Assembly: GCF_026151205.1 (NCBI RefSeq)
Contig: NC_087084.1
Coordinates: forward strand, 1,526,312-1,590,311
Reading direction: 5' to 3'
Length of the DNA: 64,000 nt
Source of the DNA: Bolinopsis microptera
Lineage: Eukaryota; Ctenophora; Tentaculata; Lobata; Bolinopsidae
Shown here: piece by piece, positions 55,234 to 64,000 of the stretch
How the letters are laid out: each line of letters starts with the position of its first letter
How positions within the stretch are numbered: the first letter of the stretch is position 1
Program-made: the position numbers and the translations under genes
Notes under the pieces: model-generated
The model's input: only the letters and a program-made list of their open reading frames with translations
What the model was told of the DNA's origin: nothing
The model's database searches: none

Positions 55234-58200
55234 ATGTTCCGGCACCTTTTACCAATCCTACTATTCGGATTCCACTACCTACAAATAGCCCAGCCCACTG
55301 TAGCAGCTCAATCACTCCAATTCGGCACCACAGCCAGTGATTACGTTAGATTCTACCCTGATATGAGTAATGTTAAACACGCTCTGACTGTATGCTCATG
55401 GGTTAAAAAACAGCAGACTGGGACAGCCAGATCCTGGATAACCTACACAACAAGTACTCATGGATACGAAATCCTCATCTCTGACGCTGGAGGCTATAAC
55501 TACATTCACACCAGGGGTTTCAGTGTGTCTGTTTCAGTGCCGCTCAACACATGGACCCACCAATGCCAGAGCTGGTCCACAAGCTCTGAAACACTAAAGG
55601 TATACTACAACGGAAATCTGGTAGGGTCATACAGAGTTGACAATACTTCTCCATTAGAAGAGGGGGGCTACATTCTCCTGGGTCATGATAGTGGTAGCCC
55701 AAGTGAACATGAAATATTCGGAGGACAGCTGATGAAGTTGAATATATTTGGAAAGGAACTAAGCGGGACAGAAGTTGCAGAGATGTATCGGGGTGGCAGA
55801 TGTTCTGAAGTGGAAAAGAAGTTCGATAATGTCCGGTTCATTACCTGGGGAAGTATTCTCAGTCAGCCCAGAACTGGTAACGTGAGAAAAGTCAACTTTA
55901 ATTCTGCGTGTCAACCAGTTGCAGGTAAAAAATAAAGGTTATTTCTGGGTGTCCGCCAGGTGAGTTATCAATTGATTGTTTGAATTATTTTATACCGGTC
56001 ATCTAATTTCTTGGTAGATAAAAAATTGTATGAACTTTAGATAAACTCGCGTGCATACTGAACATCCATCACTTGATCACATGCAATAGAGCCTTTTTAG
56101 GACACCATACATTGTATATTTATGGGTTAAAATCAATTTAATTAACACTTCGATAAAGACTGAAAATCGTTCACTAAACAAATCCAAACATCATCCATTA
56201 TTAACACTAGAGCAACCTTTAATCGAATCGTTTTGACAACCTTATTTCAGACGTTGAATCAGTTAACACAGAAGTGAAAAAAGGCTCTTACGCAACGATT
56301 TCGTGTATCATCACTGGCATAACAGAGACAGCAACAGTGACCTGGCAAACAAGTACAGGACCAGTTTCAGGCGATAAGCTCGTCCCTACCCAAGGAAGTA
56401 ACTCTGATGGGACACAAACATCAACTCTTGCTGTAGACGGAACTCTTGTGAATGAAGATACTGCCTACACTTGCAGAGTCACTTCCAGATCTTTCCCCGA
56501 TTCCAACTTCTCTGATACCACTGTCAATCTAAACGTTTATGGTATGTTTCTTAAACGCTAACATTAATATCTTGCAATGTACTTTTTGAGTTGTGGTGAT
56601 TGATTTGATTGATTGGGAACTGGGTTTTACTACCCCAGTTAATGTTTACTAAAATAGATATAGAACAGCAATTTAATAAGATAAAAATCGTACCAGCGTA
56701 CTTTAAAATCTGTATGATTCATGAAATTAAAAGTAGAGCTATGACCATTAAGAGTTAAATATATTGTTTATATTCCCCATCATGGACTAATGGCTCAACA
56801 AATCTGCGTCGGAAATTAAAGCTCAGCTAAAGCCTGAAGACTATTCAGTCTTGTATAGAAAATAACTACAGCTACCAATATGTCCCTCACAAACATGGTC
56901 CAAAACATATCAAAACAGCACACGAAACACGCACTCAAAAAAAGTTGTCAACCGTTGCTCTCATCGGCACAATAAATTTGCCCGTCCTTTATGTAAAACT
57001 TTTTAGTCGGTTCTGCAAGTGCCCGCTTCTTCATGTCCTGTACCAGATCTTTCCGGAGCTTCCTCTGTTCGACAGACCGATCAGGGCTCAAGAAAACTGT
57101 CTTAAACTTCTCACTCTGCCGCAGGTTCCTGGCATTCCTCAGAATCTGATTAACGATGAGCGAGTTTGAGGTGATAACTTTAACTGGTCGCGTTGAGTCA
57201 ACCGTTTTCTTTTTTCCTATTCTCTGAGCCTCTACTTTTGGCTTTATGCCAATAGTTTCCAGAACTTCACTGACTTGAGATTCGAGCTTCTCTTCTTTTT
57301 CCTCAGGCAGACCGAAGATAAGAAGGTTCCTGCTGCGGTCCTCCTCTGCAACAATAGTCTTGACTACAGACGTCAATGCTTCCGGGCTGATTACTGGAGA
57401 CTGTGCTGGCAAACTTTGAACGACTGAGCTGTAAGATTGGAACTCCGCTTTCACTGAATCAGCAACTGAACTTGACACAGTTTTCTTCATCGCTTCAAGT
57501 TGCTCAGTCTTGCAAGCTGATAGCTCGGCCTGAACACTGATAACCTGCTCTTGCTTCTCAATTAACTGACCCTGAAGTCTGGTCAACACATTCTTATACG
57601 CTTCAACGGTCTCCATAAGATAGTTCGTATACTCAAAAGATCGACCACACACATCGACAATCTCCGGCTTATTCAGTCTGTTGAAGTTCTTAGCGTCCGC
57701 AATGTCCTTTAACTTTCCGTAAGGCTTGCCAAATTTCTTCAGAGTCTCTTTGCTCCAGGTGAACATCTCATTCCACATGTAATTGATACTTTCCAAGTCC
57801 AAATCTGCCATCGTAAAGATCAGCACAACAAGCTAGCAGCGCAGTAGCGGTGTAATTATAAAGAGATAAGCAGTGCGATAACGAGAGCTAACAATTTTAA
57901 AACGGCAGTGAGAGTGTATTTCGATAATGAGAGTGTATTTCGATAATGAGTGTATTTCGATAATGAGAGTGTATTTCGATAATGAGAGTGTATTTCGATA
58001 ATGGTCGTGGACAAAATTTTATTCCATCTCCAATCTCCATATTCTCATTCAAATCAGTTAAAGAAATTGTTTTGATGATCCGTCATTTATAAATTGTAGA
58101 CTTTGTAAAATACCAAAACTCACTTCAGACGTTGAGTCAGTTAACACAGAAGTGAAGAAAGGCTCTTACGCAACGATTTCCTGTATCATCACTGGCATAA

Positions 58201-61200
58201 CAGAAACAGCAGCAGTTACCTGGCGAACAAGTACAGGGCCAGTTTCAGGCGATAAGCTCGTCCCTACCAAAGGAAGTCACTCTGACGGGACGCAGACATC
58301 AACTCTTGCTGTAGACGGAACTCTTGTGAACGACGATACTGCCTACACTTGCAGAGTGACTTCTGGATCTTTGCCCGATTCCAACTTCTCTGATACCACT
58401 GTCAATCTAAACATTTATGGTATGTTTCTTAAACACTATAAACAGTAATCTTGCAATGTACTTTTTGAGTTGTGGTCCTGGACAAAATTGTATCTCACCT
58501 CGAATCTCCATATAATATTCTCATTCAAATCAGTCAAAGAAATTGTTTTGATGATCCGTCGGTTAAAAATTGTAGAGTTTGTAAATGTACCAAAACTCAC
58601 TTCAGACGTTCAGTCAGTTAACACAGAAGTGAAGAAAGGCTCTTACGCAACGATTTCGTGTATCATCACTGGCATAACAGATACAGCAGCAGTGACCTGG
58701 CGAACTAGTACAGGACTAGTTTCAGGCGATAAGCTCATCCCTACCCAAGGAAGTAACTCTTATGGGACACAAACATCAACTCTTGCTGTAGACGGAATTC
58801 TTGTGAACGGAGATACTGCCTACACTTGCAGAGTCACTTCCGGATCTTTGCCCGATTCCAACTTCTTTGATACCACTGTCAACCTAAACGTTTATGGTAT
58901 GTTCTTTAAACGCTAACAGTAATCTTGTAATATATCTTACAGCCAAACTAAAATTCATATCAGATAAATGATATCATGTGCGGGTTATAAATTGTAAAAA
59001 TTTAAAAATTACTGTACATTCTACTTACTTACTTATGTTTGATGTATAAATTTCAGAGGTAAGCGTGAACAGCTATGATGTGCCAGCAGGCACTGCGGCC
59101 ACGCTGACTTGTTCAATAAACGGAGTAGCTGCTAAGTCTGTACATATTCATTGGGTGGACTCTGGAGGAACATTATTCTCTCATCATTCAGATAGTTCTG
59201 ATATCACTGTCAGGTCTTCTTTTAAATCATCTCAGTAGACTTGCCGTTTACAGAACCATTTGATAAAACATTTAAAATTTTACATATCATATATCCATTG
59301 ATACCTTATAGTTTGTTGCAAAAATGTAGATACTGTTGGATTATTTACTCCTCAAATGTATCAGTGACGGAGCACTAAAGGATGGGATGAAGGAGTCGAG
59401 TATGACCCTTTCAGCTAATGTGACTTTGTTAGGTGATCAACTATTCACATGTAGGATTACAGTAGGAGAAACAGATCAATATCATGATACCTTGGTGCCT
59501 CTCAAAACCTTCACAGTTCGGTAGGTTACTGATTAATTAGTGTAGTAGAGGACACGGGAAGCTTATCCGATATTGCACCTTAGGCTACAATTTGCAGACT
59601 AAAAGAATATGATTTTGAACCAATTAGTTCTCTCTTTTCTATTTACCAAACATTTCTACTTCTGATTTCAGCACAACCGATGATTTTGTTAGAACAGGAG
59701 ACCCAGCAGTATTAAAGTGCACTGTGTTCTTTCCTACTGACACATTGACAGTTGCTTGGTCGCACCAAAATACTATATTTGAAGGTTATATTCCACGTTT
59801 TTGTGTTACTTGATGAAACTTATTAACTGTTTGGTGCCCTCTAATATTATTATTGGTATTACTATTATATTGCAAACATGATTATTCTTGCAGAGACTAG
59901 AAACGAAACTGTACAAAATAGCACGACATCCACAAGTTTGCGGTTAGATCTTCTAAGTGAAGATGCTTCGTACACCTGTATAGTCTTCGCGCTTGGTCAA
60001 GAGTATAGTTTCATCTCCAAAGTTGAAGTGAATGGTAATCTAACTTATCATACTAAACGTTTTTTTAAATAATTTCAGGACGAGCCAACAAATCAATATA
60101 TAAAATATTTAAATATTTTGAATTATTCAATACAATCGAATGATTGAAACGAAGCGGCTAAATACAGTTTCATCTGTTGACTTATGTTCTGACAGTTCAT
60201 AGAATATTTCAATAACAAATAATTAGACTGCTAATATTTTGGAAGAGGAATGAATGCGTTATAAACTCTATGCAGACAATATTGAGTTTGGAAATTGTAA
60301 TCGTGCCTAATAAAACCAACTAGGTAAATGCAGACTATATAAGTATATAAATGAAGTAAGATGTCCAGTATGGGTGTACTTGCACTAATACACATAATAT
60401 AATATAACAGATTTGTCTCTGACACCGGACAATGTGATAAGAGTTTTCAAAGGAGCAACTATCGAGTTGAAGTCTACTCATTTCTTTTCTCCGATTGCTG
60501 AAGGACACTTTTGGTGGAAGCACAATGAATCTTTGTGTTTGATTGAAACTTGCAGGTACGTCTTACATCATCCGCTCTGTGCAGGTGGTACTAAAATAGA
60601 TGTAGAAATTATTTATCTTACATGCCGATTCGATTTTATATTAATTGGACAACATTTGTAGTTTAGAAACTATAAAATATCTTACCCACAGGAATATTAT
60701 TGACACCCCAAAGTACTCCAAAATCAGCCTCGTTGTGGACGTGTATACAGTTGGGGCCTGGCGCTGCTTTTACACTGAAGCAGCAAGCAGTAAGCTTCAT
60801 TTCGTTAATTATATACTTTTACACAGAAGCAGCAAGCAGTAAGCTTCATTTCGTTAATTATATACTTTTATACAGAAGCAGCAAGCAGTAAGCTTCATTT
60901 CGTTAATTATATACTTTTACACAGAAGCAGCAAGCAGTAAGCTTCATTTCTTTAATTATATACTTTTACACAGAAGCAGCAAGCAGTAAGCTTCATTTCT
61001 TTAATTATATACTTTTACACAGAAGCAGCAAGCAGTAAGCTTCATTTCGTTAATTACATACTTTTACACAGAAGCAGTAAGCAGTAAGCTTCATTTATTT
61101 AATTATATATTTTTACACAGAAGCAGCAAGCAGTAAGCTTCATTTCTTTAATTATATACTTTTAAGAATTTAACAAAAAACTGATTTCTCAATTACAATA

Positions 61201-61339
61201 CATGTTGTATTTTTCATTGATATATTTGCAGAGCGAGTCTTAAAGAGCAGTCAAGTGATTTTAATTGGAGTTGATGTCAGTGGGATTCAATATCCTACTT
61301 CTGTGTGGGGCATTTCAGGGACAGAATCAGTAGTCACCT
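55234..61339 (+). CDS. Pentraxin-multi-Ig secreted protein, right copy (3' truncated)
   Basis: Mirror paralogue of the 38423-49616 gene. Exon 1, 55234-55924, encodes a leader and pentraxin domain: C54, HQCQSWST at 109-116, FGGQLMKLNIFGKELSG at 162-178, RFITWGSIL at 201-209. Then come three 291-nt phase-1 Ig exons (56251-56541, 58129-58419, 58606-58896) and split Ig pairs 59057-59213, 59365-59520, 59672-59784, 59894-60034, 60411-60555, 60692-60789. The next exon starts at 61232. Homology to the left copy stops at 61339 inside that exon, where an AGCGCT-rich satellite begins, so the last eight or so exons are absent here. It has one more Ig exon than the left copy. Phases agree exactly with the left copy for all shared exons. 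It may produce a shorter protein or be a partial duplicate. Confidence 0.7.
56598..58001 (-). mobile_element. ORF1-only LINE derivative
   Basis: Insertion of about 1.4 kb, absent from the left arm, flanked by TGGT. On the minus strand it has a 5' region of short tandem repeats (TATTTCGATAATGAGAGTG on the plus strand, 57912-58001). An intact ORF follows from the ATG at 57811 to 56948 (about 287 residues). The 3' region ends in AATC-type repeats. The protein has a coiled-coil-like middle (LQGQLIEKQEQVISVQAELS) and the RRM-like and C-terminal regions of LINE ORF1 proteins (RNLLIFGLPEEKEEK, PVKVITSNSLIVNQILRNAR, KTVFLSPDRSVEQRKLRKDL). No reverse transcriptase follows the ORF1 stop. Confidence 0.8.
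60790..61160 (+). repeat. 49-bp exon-end/donor repeats, right copy
   Basis: About eight copies starting at the donor of exon 60692-60789. The unit runs gtaagcttcatttcgttaat, tatatacttttacacag, AAGCAGCAAGCA. It repeats the exon end and the donor. A change from ACACTGAAG to ACACAGAAG gives each copy an acceptor-like CACAG, so each frames a 12-nt potential microexon. Confidence 0.9.
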
Positions 61340-61925
61340 GGGTTCTTTTGCGATAGTCAAAACGCGACAACTAGCGCTGGATGGCGACAACTAGCGCTAT
61401 CCAGCGCTAGTTGTCGCCATCCAGCGCTAGTTGTCGCTATCCAGCGCTGGATAACGCTGGCCAGCGCAAAATATATATGTTCGATAATTGTCGCTATCCA
61501 GCGCTAGTTGTCGCCATCCAGCGCTAGTTGTCGCCATCCAGCGCTAGTTGTCGCTATCCAGCGCTAGTTGTCGCTGGCTATGCGACACTGTCGCACGCGA
61601 TAGTTTGCGATGGCCAGCGCAACTGGCCATCGCAAAAAACAGTTCGATAACTAGCGCTGGATAGCGACAACTAGCGCTGGATAGCGACAACTAGCGCTGG
61701 CCAGCGCTGGCCATCGATATCCAGCGCAACATTTTTGCGCTATTACTCGTCAGCTAGCGCTGGCCAGCGCTAGCCAGCGCTAGTTGTCGCTATCCAGCGC
61801 TAGCCAGCGCTGGCCAGCGCTAGCCAGCGCTAGTTGTCGCTATCCAGCGCTAGCCAGCGCTAGCCAGCGCTAGCCAGCGTTAGCCAGCGCTAGCCAGCGG
61901 TAACCAGCGCTAGCCAGCGCAATGT
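61340..61925. repeat. AGCGCT-rich palindromic satellite, left block
   Basis: Dense CCAGCGCTGG, CCAGCGCTAG and TTGTCGCTATCCAGCGCTAG units in both orientations, with GC content far above the surroundings. It begins exactly where the right arm of the inverted duplication ends. Confidence 0.9.
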
Positions 61926-61959
61926 ATCAAAATCATATACTTGCGATATTACTCGGATG

Positions 61960-62370
61960 ATGATTAATCACTTTACACTTGACAGTGACTGTCACGTGCC
62001 TTTTTTAATCCATTCTCTGACTCTAGCTGGTTCTGAACGACTTTTCGAAACCCCAACCCTCGAAGTCTAATCTGATCCCAACCCTAACCCTAACCCAATC
62101 CTTAACAAAAACATATGCTGAAACCCTAACAATAACGAGAAATTAGACTAACTTCCTTATACGGTCATATCACGTGATCGATACATGTACAGTTTTTCGC
62201 CAATATCTCGTCAGGAGAGCATTTTAACCCTATGTCATGGGTCCATGGGGCTTGATTCGGAATTAGCGTCCGAAAATACATCGATTGAAGTTGGACACAA
62301 CCATCGGGGGCCTTTTAGAACAATCTCGAAGATCGACTGTAGAGTGATTTAGCACGCTCGATATTAGTAT
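61960..62370 (+). repeat. Dispersed repeat with CCCTAA-type tract, copy 3
   Basis: CCCAACCCTAACCCTAACCC, then ATCACGTGATCG, ATTCGGAATTAGCGTCC, AAAATACATCGATTG and GATCGACTGTAGAGTGATTT. Flanked by the AGCGCT satellite on both sides. Confidence 0.7.
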
Positions 62371-62622
62371 TACTCGTCAGCCAGCGCTGGCCAGCGCAAT
62401 ATAGTTGCGATATTACTCGTCAGCTAGCGCTGGCCAGCGCTGGCTAGCGCTGGTTAGCGCTGGCTAGCGCTGGTTAGCGCTGGTTAGCGCTGGTTAGCGC
62501 TGGCCAGCGCTGGTTAGCGCTAGCTGACGAGTAATAGCGCAAAAATTTTGCGCTGGATATCGATGGCCAGCGCTGGCCAGCGCTGGCTATCGCTTAGCGC
62601 TGGCCAGCGCTGGCCAGCGCTA
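62370..62622. repeat. AGCGCT-rich palindromic satellite, right block
   Basis: The same units as 61340-61925. The segment ATATCCAGCGCAA...TTGCGCTATTACTCGTCAGC near 61720-61760 returns inverted near 62520-62565, so the two blocks form inverted arms around 61930-62370. Confidence 0.9.
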
Positions 62623-62739
62623 GTTCACTGTAGGGGGTGTACAATATTCACAAACTACGGCGTAGCGAAATAAAACTTACATCATCTTGTTTGGTTTAAT
62701 GAGATCTTTCAGAAAAGTATACATTTGCACAAACTTTTT

Positions 62740-62780
62740 TTCGATTGGTCACGTGACCTCGCTCACGTGACCCAATGCTA
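62740..62780 (+). promoter_or_regulatory. Paired CACGTGACC E-boxes
   Basis: GGTCACGTGACCTCGCTCAC then GTGACCC puts two CACGTG motifs 16 bp apart, about 500 bp upstream of the open frame at 63267. Regulatory role is inferred. Confidence 0.35.
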
Positions 62781-63266
62781 GTGCGCTCGCAGTTGAAATT
62801 ATCAGGTAACGGTCTTTATGTACTTCGAAAAAAGAAAAAGAAATCGAGCGCTAGAGTGACACGTCACGTCACTTGCGCTGCATTTCGGAGCTGCAAGTAG
62901 GAATAAGATTTCATATTCTTGTTTTGTATTTGTTGCCGTGTTGCAGTTCTTTGTATTTTAATTACTAGATAAGTTAGTGGATTTTAATTTTATAAGTTTC
63001 ATCACCGTGTTTTAACTTTCCTGTCATTGTTGCTAAATTAAGTTTTATGTTTAGCATGATTTGAAGTAAATGTACTTATTATAGTAGCCTTTTTTATTAG
63101 TTTTGCTTTCTGGCCATGGCATTTCTATTGTAAGATATTGACGTTAATTCCTTAGCTTGTGGACCCACATTAATTATATGCAAGACTAGACAGCCATAAT
63201 TACATTATTTATAAATTTTTGGTTTGCTTGTAGTTGTAGGCGCTTTGTTGGCTCCTGGATAGTTAT

Positions 63267-64000
63267 ATGTCTCATCAAGATTTCTCGTTATGGGAAGACG
63301 CCAATCAGGAGCTTTTGTCCATTTGTAAGTCTGATAACGCCTTTAATATCGTATACAGTAAGATGCAGGAATTGTACCCAGACTTTCACTATATGCACAT
63401 GTTTTCAAGTCCTCCTCTTTGCTTTGATCAGTCTTTGGCTAAATTTTCTCCTTTACTTAATGATAAAGAGTACATATACTACCTTCTGCATTTTCATTTT
63501 AAGAGAAGCGCTATTCCTCCTGCTAGTATAAAGTTTGGTCCATTTGTAGGAAAGTACAATAGATCTAGCGCTATACATTTTTCTAGAGATCATTTACTGT
63601 CTTTTCTTGCTGTGTTATTTCAATGCAAGGATATTACACGTGCTGTTTTGGATAAGGTGTGGAATAAGATGCATAAATATCTTCTTAAGTGCCGAACTCC
63701 TGAGTCACGGAACTGTTTCTTTTCTCAGTCGTTCGATATAGCCAACTTTGTAGCCTGCACATGCATAAAGGATTTAGATAATGCGTCTCCGGCTGTCCGT
63801 ACCAAAAAGCCTAGATTGAGTCATAGTACCCCGGTTCAAACTCCGCATAGTTCTAAGCGAAAGCGAGTTAGTAAACCTAGGAGCAGTGTGGTATTCAGAA
63901 ACGTTGCAGTTCAGACATGGCATTCCTCCTTCAAATACGATCTGGTTCGAAAAAATGTCGTGTCAAGCAAAATTAAGGCCAGGCTCATAACATCTGCACG
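63267..64000 (+). CDS. Unrecognised protein, runs off right edge
   Basis: Open frame from the ATG at 63267 through 244 codons to the window end without a stop. It starts MSHQDFSLWEDANQELLSIC. An apparently folded, aromatic-rich N-terminal part (HYMHMFSSPPLCFDQ, YIYYLLHFHFKRSAIPP, HLLSFLAVLFQ, VWNKMHKYLLKC) extends to about residue 175. A basic, serine-rich, nuclear-signal-like stretch follows (TKKPRLS, SSKRKRVSKPRSS, about 178-205). No signal peptide, zinc-finger or known catalytic motif is seen. It could be a host nuclear protein or an ORF of a mobile element, since repeats lie just upstream. I do not recognise the family. Confidence 0.6.
   Translation, partial: MSHQDFSLWEDANQELLSICKSDNAFNIVYSKMQELYPDFHYMHMFSSPPLCFDQSLAKFSPLLNDKEYIYYLLHFHFKRSAIPPASIKFGPFVGKYNRSSAIHFSRDHLLSFLAVLFQCKDITRAVLDKVWNKMHKYLLKCRTPESRNCFFSQSFDIANFVACTCIKDLDNASPAVRTKKPRLSHSTPVQTPHSSKRKRVSKPRSSVVFRNVAVQTWHSSFKYDLVRKNVVSSKIKARLITSA

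Larger units (their letters stand above)
53262..61339 (+). repeat. Right arm of large inverted duplication
   Basis: Mirror of 41656-51575. Extra material in this arm is the ORF1-only LINE derivative (56598-58001) and one additional Ig exon. The outer edge is at CACCTG (61339), directly against the AGCGCT satellite. Confidence 0.9.

Overview
This is an animal nuclear genomic window: short phase-matched exons with GT-AG introns, extracellular domains (subtilase fold, VWD, CCP/sushi, pentraxin, Ig), non-LTR retroelements, a tRNA-derived SINE, MITEs and very many minisatellites. An invertebrate is likely, perhaps a non-bilaterian. The sequence alone does not fix the species. Exons were read by eye from frame, splice sites and domain similarity, so boundaries are predictions.

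Region 1 (1-18.4 kb, minus strand) holds two neighbouring genes for secreted mosaic proteins. One (145-9108, running off the left edge) has a signal peptide, a subtilase-fold domain that has lost every catalytic residue, a VWD-like domain and a cysteine-rich tail. Its expected eighth exon lies on the opposite strand. The other (10399-16784) is a multi-CCP protein with a 100-N assembly gap. Almost every intron holds a minisatellite touching a splice site.

Region 2 (19.07-25.76 kb) is a 22-bp satellite of about 300 copies with an 8-mer higher-order period and accidental giant open frames.

Region 3 (26.5-35.7 kb, plus strand) is a small gene for a secreted cysteine-rich, knottin-like peptide. 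A 58-bp array of about 8 kb fills its second intron. The array unit is a copy of the exon 2 end plus its splice donor, and the terminal exon is present twice. Positions 31.1-33.7 kb look like poor consensus.

Region 4 (38.4-61.3 kb) is a large inverted duplication (arms 41656-51575 and 53262-61339, spacer about 1.7 kb) carrying two head-to-head genes for a pentraxin domain followed by many Ig domains. Their pentraxin domains differ at about 20% of residues although nearby noncoding DNA is almost identical. The left copy has a LINE inserted antisense in an Ig exon, plus a Penelope-like fragment. The right copy has one extra Ig exon and an ORF1-only LINE derivative, and it is cut off by an AGCGCT-rich palindromic satellite.

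Region 5 (62.6-64 kb, plus strand) contains an unrecognised open frame that leaves the window.

The shared theme is extracellular recognition proteins (CCP, VWD, pentraxin, Ig, cystine-rich peptide), compatible with an innate-immune or surface-recognition neighbourhood. That functional reading is inference. The most unusual signal is repeated birth of tandem repeats from exon-intron junctions.
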